Shown in pieces: positions 6,232-12,086 of a stretch of 12,094 nucleotides of DNA; within the stretch, counting starts at the first letter, position 1; each line of letters begins with the position of its first letter. Under the pieces are notes generated by a model. It saw nothing but the letters and a program-made list of their open reading frames with translations, was not told the DNA's origin and ran no database searches. The position numbers and the translations under genes are program-made. Source of the DNA: an uncultured Clostridia bacterium (GTDB lineage: Bacteria > Bacillota > Clostridia > Oscillospirales > CAG-272); contig CALAXC010000341.1 of the NCBI GenBank assembly GCA_937894775.1, positions 1 through 12,094 of the forward strand. Reading direction: 5' to 3'.

Positions 6232-7668
6232 TTATTCATTTACTATCTTAATAAGCAGCTCACGAAGCACCTGCGGATCGCAGTTGCCCTTGAGTTCTTT
6301 CATACATTTACCAAAGAGTGCCATAAGTGCCTTTTCCTTACCACCCTTATAATCGGCAACCGACTTAGGATCAGCCGCTACAACGGCGCGTATAACGCCC
6401 TCTATCTTACCCGTATCATTAGAAACGATATATCCGTTCTCATTTGCGTAAGCTTCGGGATCGATATCCTCATCAAACATAACCTCAAGAATCTTTTTAG
6501 CGTTTGCGTGACCTACCTTGCCGTCAGCTACGAGAAGAATAAGCTTTCCAAGCGCCTTTCCGTCGATATTCAGCATATCAGCGGTAAGCTGTTTTCTGTT
6601 AAGAACGTTCATACAGTTGGAAATTATCCAGTTCGCCGATTCCTTAACAAGTCCCGACACAGCATAAGCGTCCTCAAAGCAATCGCAAAGCGCACGGCTC
6701 TGAGTAAGAATATCCGCATCATATTCGCTAAGACCGAGTTCGTCTATATAACGAGCCTTCTTGACAGAAGGAAGCTCGGGAAGAGATCTTTCGATGCGTT
6801 CAAACCACTCATCGTCGATACATACGGGCATTACGTTAGGATCGGGGAAATAACGGTAATCTCCCGCTGTTTCCTTATTTCTCATAGCAAAGCTCATTCC
6901 CTTTATATCGTCCCAACGGCGTGTTTCCTGAACAAGCTCCTCTGTACCGTTTTCAATAGCATCGATGTGTCTTGCGGTTTCATACGCAATAGCACGTTCA
7001 ATAGCCGAAATCGAGTTCATATTCTTCATTTCAGTACGAACACCAAGCTTATCGCTACCCTCGGGGCGCACCGAAAGGTTTACATCGCAACGCATAGAGC
7101 CCTGCTCCATACGGCACTCTGAAACCTTAGCAAAACGAAGAAGTAAGCGAAGCTGCTCAAGATAAGCAACCACCTCTTCTGCACTGTTAAGATCGGGCTG
7201 ACTTACTATCTCGATAAGCGGCACTGACGTACGGTTAAAATCAACGAGTGTAGTATCTGTCCAATCATCGTGAACAAGCTTTCCCGCATCCTCTTCCATA
7301 TGGATCTGTTTGATTCTTACAAACTTCTCCCCCTTTGAAGTGTTTATCTTTACCTTACCGTTTACTGCAACGGGAGCAAACCACTGTGTTGTCTGATAAG
7401 AGCACGGAAGATCGGGATAATAGTAGCTCTTCTTATCAAAAGTAGTCACACGGTTTATATCGCAGTTAAGCATCATTCCCGCAGTCATTCCAAGATCAAC
7501 AACTCTTCTGTTTACAACGGGAAGCATACCGGGCATTCCGCAGCAAGCGGGACAAACGTGATCATTCTGTTCACCACCGAATTTTGCCGAGCAAGAGCAG
7601 AATATTTTTGAATTGGTAGCAAGTTCTATATGAACCTCAAGACCTATGACTGTTTCATACTTTGCCAT
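6232..7668 (-). CDS. gatB: Asp-tRNA(Asn)/Glu-tRNA(Gln) amidotransferase subunit B
   Basis: 478 aa, usual length. GatB phosphorylates the side-chain carboxylate of mischarged Asp-tRNA(Asn) (or Glu-tRNA(Gln)) and transfers ammonia to it. Motifs: GLEVHIEL (9-16), HMEEDAGK (123-130), DFNRTSVPLIEIVSQPD (143-159) and GSMRCDVN (190-197) for the active site, and a C-terminal YqeY-like tRNA-binding tail including DYKGGKEKA (residues in the last 60). A Cys set (C24, C26, C39, C42) of the CxC/CxxC kind found in zinc-containing GatB proteins is present. The normally KGYQISQ segment reads CSYQTTQ (89-95). It is the last gene of the operon, one base after gatA; AGGAGG (7678-7683) lies inside gatA. Its kinase centre looks intact, in contrast to GatA. 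Confidence 0.95.
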   Translation of the reverse strand: MAKYETVIGLEVHIELATNSKIFCSCSAKFGGEQNDHVCPACCGMPGMLPVVNRRVVDLGMTAGMMLNCDINRVTTFDKKSYYYPDLPCSYQTTQWFAPVAVNGKVKINTSKGEKFVRIKQIHMEEDAGKLVHDDWTDTTLVDFNRTSVPLIEIVSQPDLNSAEEVVAYLEQLRLLLRFAKVSECRMEQGSMRCDVNLSVRPEGSDKLGVRTEMKNMNSISAIERAIAYETARHIDAIENGTEELVQETRRWDDIKGMSFAMRNKETAGDYRYFPDPNVMPVCIDDEWFERIERSLPELPSVKKARYIDELGLSEYDADILTQSRALCDCFEDAYAVSGLVKESANWIISNCMNVLNRKQLTADMLNIDGKALGKLILLVADGKVGHANAKKILEVMFDEDIDPEAYANENGYIVSNDTGKIEGVIRAVVAADPKSVADYKGGKEKALMALFGKCMKELKGNCDPQVLRELLIKIVNE

Positions 7669-7669
7669 A

Positions 7670-8875
7670 TTATCTGCCCTCCTTTTCGATCATTTTTGCA
7701 AGCTCGCAAAGTGCATTTTCCGAAAATGCAGATCCTACGAGCTGAACACCGCCTACCACTACAGCGGGAAGTCCGCTGATGAAAGCGGGAGCTGTATAAG
7801 TTGATTCATCGAAAGAAATATACTTATTCTCTTTTACGTCGGTTTCAGTATAAGAAGCCTTTGAGCATACGGGCATAAGAATTGCTCCAAAGCTCTCAAA
7901 TATTTCAGCAAATTTCTCACAAATAAGACGGCGTATCCTGAGCGATTTATCGTAAACAGGCATATAATTCTCGGTCGAAAGCGATTCAGAGCCGAAAAGT
8001 ACAGTCATCTTCAAAAGCTCACCGAAAGCCTCGGTTCTGCTGTTAGTGTAAAGCTCATCGATATTTGTATAATTCTTTGAACGGTAACCGTATTTGATGC
8101 CGTCATATCTTGATACGTTATTACAAAGCTCTGCAGACATAAGAACGTTCCAAGCTGTCTTAGCGCAAAGAAGAAGCGAATCGTCAACAGCTTCAACGCA
8201 AATTCCGTTCTTTTCAAGAATTTCAACAACCGCATCGATCTTTGCCTTAACAGCAGCATCGCAAGAATTTACAAGCGAAGCGGCGATAGCAACCTTCTTG
8301 ATAGAATTGAACTCTGCTCCCTTTTTAAGAAGCGCACATTTATCTTCGGAAAGCGATGTTCCATCCTTATCGTCGTGACCTACGATGCAATCAAGAACAT
8401 TACGCGCACCGTCAACGGTAAGCGAGCTTACGCATACAGTTTCACCCGAGCAAGCCACAGAAACCGTACCAAAACGCGAAACTGTTCCATAGGTTGGCTT
8501 TATGCAAACCTGTCCCGATACAGCCGCCGAACGCAAAACAGAACCGTTTGCGTCAAGTCCTACAGCCGCCTCAGCCTCACCCGATTTAAGGATTTCAGAA
8601 GATGCACGGCTAAGATTTCCGTTCTCATCGGTAACCGCGCCAAAATAGGAGGTCTCGCCCAAAAGTCCGAGCGAAAGCTCGCCTATATTAGCCTTTCCCG
8701 TTATTGCAAATCCGCCTTTTTTCAGTCTTTCAACGACCTCCGCATCAAAAAGGCTCTTATATCCCTCAAGCATCTTAGAGCCTGCTGTAGTAGGAAATTC
8801 GGTTGTAAGAATAGTATCATCAAGAACCACCGCAGTTCCCAATGCTTCCTTTTTTTCACTCAAATACAAATTCAT
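7670..8875 (-). CDS. gatA: short, catalytically degenerate GatA-like amidase-signature protein
   Basis: 401 aa against about 480-490 for GatA, the glutaminase that supplies ammonia to GatB. Family similarity is clear: TTAGSKMLEGY (29-39), GKANIGELSLG (60-70), IKPTYGTVSRFG (125-136), TVDGARNV (153-160), TAPAFISGLPA (361-371) and the QLVG near the end (378-381). Missing or changed are the N-terminal helical region of about 55-60 residues, the catalytic Lys (usual KDN reads DDT, Asp19-Thr21), and the Gly/Ser loop (usual GGSSGGS is GNLSRAS, 86-92, putting Leu88 at the cis-Ser position). The nucleophile segment DTGGSIR is DANGSVL; Ser112 remains but the Arg is lost. The start is firm: GGAGG lies 7 nt upstream and gatC ends 12 nt before. 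The frame is open throughout, so this is not a simple pseudogene. It may be a structural or ammonia-channel subunit. Confidence 0.88.
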   Translation of the reverse strand: MNLYLSEKKEALGTAVVLDDTILTTEFPTTAGSKMLEGYKSLFDAEVVERLKKGGFAITGKANIGELSLGLLGETSYFGAVTDENGNLSRASSEILKSGEAEAAVGLDANGSVLRSAAVSGQVCIKPTYGTVSRFGTVSVACSGETVCVSSLTVDGARNVLDCIVGHDDKDGTSLSEDKCALLKKGAEFNSIKKVAIAASLVNSCDAAVKAKIDAVVEILEKNGICVEAVDDSLLLCAKTAWNVLMSAELCNNVSRYDGIKYGYRSKNYTNIDELYTNSRTEAFGELLKMTVLFGSESLSTENYMPVYDKSLRIRRLICEKFAEIFESFGAILMPVCSKASYTETDVKENKYISFDESTYTAPAFISGLPAVVVGGVQLVGSAFSENALCELAKMIEKEGR

Positions 8876-8887
8876 ATCAAAGCCTCC

Positions 8888-9178
8888 TTACTCAACGAGC
8901 CTTGGCACTTGCCAATAACCGTCCATAGTTTCGGGAGCACCGGCCTGAAGCTCCTCGCGGGAGAATTTTTTAACTACAACGTCATCACGTACAACAGTGA
9001 GAATGGGCATAACGTGAACCATTCTCTCAACATTTTCCGTGTCAACAGCGCAAAGAGCCTCCATCTCGCCCTTTTGTTTTTCAAAAAAGGCAAGCATATC
9101 GCTCTCTTCCGACTCGGTAAGCTTTAGCTGGTTAAGCTTTTGGAGTCGTCTTAATATATCTTTATCCATATAAAGCAT
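8888..9178 (-). CDS. gatC: Asp-tRNA(Asn)/Glu-tRNA(Gln) amidotransferase subunit C
   Basis: 96 aa, usual length. GatC wraps around the GatA-GatB interface and stabilises the complex. Typical features are the N-terminal helix with LQKLNQLKLTESEE (12-25), VDTENVERMVHVMP (45-58) and the C-terminal GYWQVPRLVE (87-96), matching the family's G-(F/Y)-x-VP-x-(V/L)-(I/V)E ending. The first ATG is favoured because GAGG sits about 7 nt upstream; a second ATG three codons later would be too far from it. It lies 17 nt after aspS and 12 nt before gatA. Unlike GatA, this subunit looks unremarkable, which suggests that a GatCAB-like complex still forms. Confidence 0.93.
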   Translation of the reverse strand: MLYMDKDILRRLQKLNQLKLTESEESDMLAFFEKQKGEMEALCAVDTENVERMVHVMPILTVVRDDVVVKKFSREELQAGAPETMDGYWQVPRLVE

Positions 9179-9195
9179 AAAAGCACCTCTCTTTT

Positions 9196-10971
9196 TTAAT
9201 CTCTCACTTTTATGTGAACCTCACGAAGCTGTTGCTCTGTAACCGTTCCTGGAGCACCCATCATAACGTCCTGAGCATTTCCGTTAAGCGGGAACGCAAT
9301 AACGTCACGAATAGTCTCTTCCTCAGCGATAAGCATTATCATTCTATCCACACCGGGAGCCATTCCTGCGTGAGGAGGAGCACCGTAGGAGAATGCGGTA
9401 TAGAGCGCGCCGAACTTAGCCTTAACATCTTCCTCGCCATAGCCTGCGATCTCAAATGCTTTCTTCATTATTTCGGGATTGTGGTTTCTTACAGCACCCG
9501 AAGAAAGCTCAACACCGTTACAAACGATATCATACTGATATGCAAATATTTCAAGCGGATCTTTATTAAGAAGCGCATCCATTCCGCCCTGAGGCATAGA
9601 GAAAGGATTGTGTGTAAAGTCTATCTTCTTTGCTTCCTCATTATACTCATACATCGGGAAGTCAACAATAAAGCAGAATTCAAAAGAATCATTCTTGATA
9701 AGTCCGAGCTCGTTTGCTATCCAGGTTCTCATTTCGCCCGCAAGCTTGTTGATCACAGCAGGAGCGTCACTTATAAAGAAGAGCGAATCGCCCTCGTTGA
9801 TTCCACAGATCTCGCAAAGCTCTTTCTTCTGCTCATCTGTAAGGAATTTAGCGATAGGACCTTTGAATTCTCCTTCTTCAAGAGTGATATATCCGCATCC
9901 GAACTTCATTCCGATGCTTCTTGAATATGCATCTATAGCCTTTTCAAACGCCTTCTTACCGTCGCCCTCACCGTCTTTCTTTACAAGATAGTTAGCAACG
10001 ATACCGCGAACGAGCTTATTCTTGAACGGAATAGTTCTTCCGTTGAATTCAAGGAACTCGCGAGTAGCGAAAAATTCGGTAAGATCTTTAATTATAAGAG
10101 GGTTACGAAGGTCAGGCTTATCTGTTCCGTACTTAAGCATAGCATCATTAAAGGCTATGCGGCGGAACGGAGGCTTGCTGACCTCTTTGCTGGAAAACTC
10201 TTTAAATGTATTGTAAATAACCGACTCTGCAACCTCAAAAACGTCTTCCTGAGTAGCAAAAGACATCTCAAAGTCGAGCTGATAGAATTCTCCGGGAGAA
10301 CGGTCCTGACGCGCATCCTCATCTCTGAAGCAAGGCGCTATCTGGAAATAACGGTCAAAGCCCGAAGCCATAAGAAGCTGCTTAAACTGCTGAGGAGCCT
10401 GAGGAAGAGCGTAAAACTTACCCTTGTGCTTACGGCTCGGAACAAGATAGTCACGAGCGCCCTCAGGAGAAGATGCGGTAAGAATAGGAGTCTGAATTTC
10501 AAGGAATCCAAGAGCCTCCATCTGCTTACGCAAAAAGCTGAGAACCTTCGCTCTTAAAATTATATTGTTATGAATTGAAGGGTTACGAAGATCAAGGAAA
10601 CGGTACTTAAGTCTTACGTCTTCTCTGGTATCTGTCGAATGTGCGGGCTCAAAAGGAAGAGAAAGCTGGCAGGGACCGAGAATTTCAAGAGAATCGGCAC
10701 GAACCTCGACAAGACCTGTTGCGATCTTGGGATTTACGGTATCCTCATCACGTTTTGTAACAGTACCCGAAACAGAAACAACGGTTTCTCTGGTAACACC
10801 GTCAAGCAAAGAATCGCTTGAAAGAACTACCTGAGTTACACCGTAATGGTCACGAAGGTCAACGAATATAACGCCTCCGTGGTCTCTTACCGTGTCAACC
10901 CAACCCGTAAGAGTAACGGCAACACCGATGTGCTCTACCGAAAGCTCGTTGCAATTGTGTGTTCTTAACAT
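9196..10971 (-). CDS. aspS: aspartyl-tRNA synthetase, probably non-discriminating (Asp/Asn)
   Basis: 591 aa, the normal length of bacterial-type AspRS with a GAD insertion domain. Domains: OB-fold anticodon-binding domain (about 1-105), class II catalytic core with QTPILTASSPEGARDYL (160-176) and motif 2 FRDEDARQDRSPGEF (215-229), GAD insertion (about 285-420), and motif 3 GMAPGVDRMIML (536-547). In the anticodon domain the signature is RDHGG with His31; E. coli (Asp-only) has RDLGS, whereas non-discriminating enzymes such as that of Pseudomonas aeruginosa have RDHGG. Together with co-encoded GatCAB and the Asn-type T-box candidate upstream, this predicts that it also charges tRNA(Asn) with Asp for amidation. 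GGAGG (10979-10983) lies 7 nt before the ATG. It is the first gene of aspS-gatC-gatA-gatB. Confidence 0.95.
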   Translation of the reverse strand: MLRTHNCNELSVEHIGVAVTLTGWVDTVRDHGGVIFVDLRDHYGVTQVVLSSDSLLDGVTRETVVSVSGTVTKRDEDTVNPKIATGLVEVRADSLEILGPCQLSLPFEPAHSTDTREDVRLKYRFLDLRNPSIHNNIILRAKVLSFLRKQMEALGFLEIQTPILTASSPEGARDYLVPSRKHKGKFYALPQAPQQFKQLLMASGFDRYFQIAPCFRDEDARQDRSPGEFYQLDFEMSFATQEDVFEVAESVIYNTFKEFSSKEVSKPPFRRIAFNDAMLKYGTDKPDLRNPLIIKDLTEFFATREFLEFNGRTIPFKNKLVRGIVANYLVKKDGEGDGKKAFEKAIDAYSRSIGMKFGCGYITLEEGEFKGPIAKFLTDEQKKELCEICGINEGDSLFFISDAPAVINKLAGEMRTWIANELGLIKNDSFEFCFIVDFPMYEYNEEAKKIDFTHNPFSMPQGGMDALLNKDPLEIFAYQYDIVCNGVELSSGAVRNHNPEIMKKAFEIAGYGEEDVKAKFGALYTAFSYGAPPHAGMAPGVDRMIMLIAEEETIRDVIAFPLNGNAQDVMMGAPGTVTEQQLREVHIKVRD

Positions 10972-11022
10972 AATTATTCCTCCAAAATTTATATCTAAAT
11001 TATTTTTTTACAAAATTTTATC

Positions 11023-11052
11023 ATTATTCTAAAATAGAAAAAATGAAATCAA
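11023..11052 (-). promoter_or_regulatory. weak candidate promoter directly upstream of aspS
   Basis: The minus strand has TTGATT (11047-11052), an 18-nt spacer and AATAAT (11023-11028). Each box is imperfect and the -35 overlaps the end of repeat copy 1. If real, it would let aspS escape the T-box; the match is poor enough to be chance in AT-rich DNA. Confidence 0.25.
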
Positions 11053-11110
11053 AAACTCCTCATCCACCGCTAAAGCGGTCCCCCTTCTCCCGCAGGAGAA
11101 GGCTTTTTTT
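11051..11110 (+). repeat. two-hairpin repeat, copy 1 (forward)
   Basis: Order: AAAAA-CTCCTCATCC (11051-11065), hairpin 1 ACCGC-TAAA-GCGGT (11066-11079), hairpin 2 CCTTCTCC-CGCA-GGAGAAGG (11083-11102), then C and seven T. On the plus strand hairpin 2 plus the T-tract would look like an intrinsic terminator, but no plus-strand gene reads into it. It forms an inverted pair with copy 2. Confidence 0.85.
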
Positions 11111-11144
11111 ACACCAACAACAACTGTAGCAAATTACAGCTTTA

Positions 11145-11196
11145 GCCTTCTCCAGTGGGAGAAGGTGGCGCGGAACGCGACGGATGAGGTGTTTTA
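11145..11196 (-). repeat. two-hairpin repeat, copy 2 (inverted)
   Basis: Reverse orientation: hairpin 2 CCTTCTCC-AGTG-GGAGAAGG (11146-11165), hairpin 1 CGCG-GAA-CGCG (11169-11179), then GGATGAGGTGTTTT (11182-11195). The right end runs into the stop codon of the DUF559 gene. With copy 1 it makes a 146-bp near-palindromic composite (11051-11196), whose 40-nt core holds a small CTGTA/TACAG inverted repeat (11124-11139). Confidence 0.85.
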
Positions 11197-11565
11197 ATCC
11201 AATTCAAGATCAGAAAAATCTAAATCAAGATTTTTCAAAATATCCTCTACTACCGAATCAAAATCTTCACGTATACTTTCATTTGAATATCGCAATACCG
11301 TTATATTCCAACGTGCTAAAGCCATATCTCTCACTTCATCTGCTCTTTTATGCTCAGGTGAAGTATGTTGAATTCCATCTATTTCTATGACAATTTTCTT
11401 CTCAGCTATATAAAAATCCACTATATAATCTTCTATATTATGTTGCCTTCTAACATTAAGAGGCAATCTTTTTAAAAAATCATACCATAAATGCTTTTCT
11501 TCGGGTGTCATATTCTTACGCAATGTTCGCGCATTAGAAACAAGTTTTTTATTATAATTTATCAT
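11194..11565 (-). CDS. DUF559 / Vsr-like PD-(D/E)XK endonuclease-domain protein
   Basis: 123-aa single-domain protein of the DUF559 family (restriction-endonuclease-like fold related to very-short-patch repair nucleases). The N-terminal helical part has ARTLRKNMTPEEKHLWYDFL (12-31), then RRQHNIEDYIVDFYI (39-53) and VIEIDGIQH (59-67). Asp50, Glu61 and Asp63, with Gln66-His67, form a plausible metal-binding centre, and WNITVLRYSNESI (86-98) is the closing strand and helix. All expected residues are present, so it may be active. The ATG is preceded at 5 nt by AGGAG (11571-11575), which is part of repeat copy 3, and the stop codon touches repeat copy 2. It is therefore framed exactly by inverted repeats. 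It lies between a T-box and aspS on the same strand, so it may be transcribed under T-box control. Its biological function is not established. Confidence 0.85.
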   Translation of the reverse strand: MINYNKKLVSNARTLRKNMTPEEKHLWYDFLKRLPLNVRRQHNIEDYIVDFYIAEKKIVIEIDGIQHTSPEHKRADEVRDMALARWNITVLRYSNESIREDFDSVVEDILKNLDLDFSDLELD

Positions 11566-11620
11566 AAAAACTCCTCATCCGTCACCTAACGGTGACACCT
11601 TCTCCCACAGGAGAAGGCTT
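11566..11620 (+). repeat. two-hairpin repeat, copy 3 (forward)
   Basis: AAAAA-CTCCTCATCC (11566-11580), hairpin 1 GTCACC-TAAC-GGTGAC (11581-11596), hairpin 2 CCTTCTCC-CACA-GGAGAAGG (11598-11617). Read on the minus strand, its end GGATGAGGAGTTTTT immediately precedes the DUF559 ATG and supplies the ribosome binding site. Confidence 0.85.
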
Positions 11621-11719
11621 GGCAAAAAAACAAGCTTTAAGATGTTAATTGATAAATATCAAAAATATTAAAAATTTATACTTATTAACAATCATCTGTT
11701 GAGAGTTACGGTTTATTTT

Positions 11720-11772
11720 GCCTTCTCCAGCGGGAGAAGGGGGACCACGCAAGTGGTGGATGAGGTGTTTTT
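11720..11772 (-). repeat. two-hairpin repeat, copy 4 (inverted)
   Basis: Hairpin 2 CCTTCTCC-AGCG-GGAGAAGG (11721-11740), hairpin 1 ACCAC-GCAA-GTGGT (11744-11757), then GGATGAGGTGTTTTT (11758-11772). It pairs with copy 3 as a second inverted repeat pair; the roughly 100-nt AT-rich spacer (11621-11719) shows no gene and no convincing promoter. Confidence 0.85.
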
Positions 11773-11796
11773 ACACGCAAACTTACAGAGAAAAAT

Positions 11797-12051
11797 CAAA
11801 AAAAGATGTCATTGTCCCCAAATGGGACGAAAGACATCTTCCGCGGTACCACCCAAATTGACTTTAAAAAGTCCTCTTAATGCATCGTGACGTGATGAAT
11901 ACGTGCAAGTCTAATAACCCAAAGGGCGTTCTTTTGCAAGCTCAGGAGTGTTTTTCGCGCAGGCACCGATGCTATCCTTTCAGCAAACGGAAAGCTCTCT
12001 GTAAAGGTTGCGTTGCGTTACTCGCTCTGTCATAGCCTATTATTCAAATAC
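11797..12051 (-). promoter_or_regulatory. T-box riboswitch leader, probably tRNA(Asn)-responsive
   Basis: About 255-nt leader read leftward. Stem I starts with GCT-ATGA-CAGAG (12035 downward), where ATGA fits the kink-turn, and closes with CTCCTGAGC (to 11939). GAGTA (about 12014-12010) is the 5' side of the specifier loop, AGAGAG (12000-11995) the distal bulge and GCTGAAAGG (11983-11975) the apical element. The T-box core TGGTACCGCGG is at 11851-11841. The 3' side of the specifier loop reads CGAAAAACA; the triplet followed by a purine and the closing helix is AAC (11952-11950), an Asn codon. This fits a non-discriminating AspRS/GatCAB operon: uncharged tRNA(Asn) would stabilise the antiterminator and raise expression. 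Downstream on the strand come the DUF559 gene, then aspS-gatCAB. T-box identity is certain; the specifier is read by eye. Confidence 0.9.
11798..11840 (-). terminator. T-box regulatory terminator
   Basis: Minus strand: AAGATGTC (11840-11833) pairs with GACATCTT (11810-11803), with an inner GTCCC/GGGAC helix around ATTTG, followed by seven T (11804-11798). It starts directly after the conserved TGGTACCGCGG, so it competes with the antiterminator as expected for a transcriptional T-box. Confidence 0.9.
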
Positions 12052-12057
12052 AAAGAT

Positions 12058-12086
12058 ATTATACTATAATAAAAAATATCTGTCAA
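12058..12086 (-). promoter_or_regulatory. perfect-consensus sigma-A promoter of the T-box leader
   Basis: Minus strand TTGACA (12086-12081), 17-nt spacer, TATAAT (12063-12058). Transcription should begin near 12051, just before stem I of the T-box. A strong constitutive promoter followed by conditional termination is usual for T-box operons. Confidence 0.9.

Larger units (their letters stand above)
11051..11772. mobile_element. candidate DUF559 element: gene flanked by two inverted repeat pairs
   Basis: The arrangement is copy 1 (forward), copy 2 (inverted), DUF559 gene, copy 3 (forward), copy 4 (inverted). The outer ends both carry the CCTCATCC/GGATGAGG terminus facing outward with an A/T-run, and the gene is bounded by the same termini. 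The block separates a T-box leader from aspS, suggesting later insertion. I could not identify a clear target-site duplication. The layout resembles REP sequences around RAYT genes, but the protein is of a different family. Mobility is inference. Confidence 0.5.

Noticed and set aside
6508..7122. 204-codon plus-strand frame
   Set aside because: Antisense shadow of gatB with no translation signal.
7670..8875. gatA as a pseudogene
   Set aside because: A continuous frame with a strong ribosome binding site, tight coupling to its neighbours and many conserved family segments; losses are motif-specific rather than stops or frameshifts.
8375..9127. 250-codon plus-strand frame
   Set aside because: Antisense shadow of gatA and gatC; no ribosome binding site and no recognisable domain, while the minus-strand genes are well conserved.
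9214..9924. 236-codon plus-strand frame
   Set aside because: Antisense shadow of aspS; composition is typical of reverse-complement reading, with no plausible start signal.
11621..11719. Dedicated promoter for the DUF559 gene in the AT-rich spacer
   Set aside because: TATAAA-like strings occur on the minus strand, but no partner -35 lies at 16-18 nt; indistinguishable from AT-rich background.
11051..11772. CRISPR array
   Set aside because: Repeats alternate in orientation and have unequal spacing (about 40, 370 and 100 nt); no uniform spacers and no cas genes.
11699..11890. 63-codon plus-strand frame across repeat copy 4 and the T-box terminator
   Set aside because: Overlaps structured RNA and repeat sequence; no ribosome binding site.
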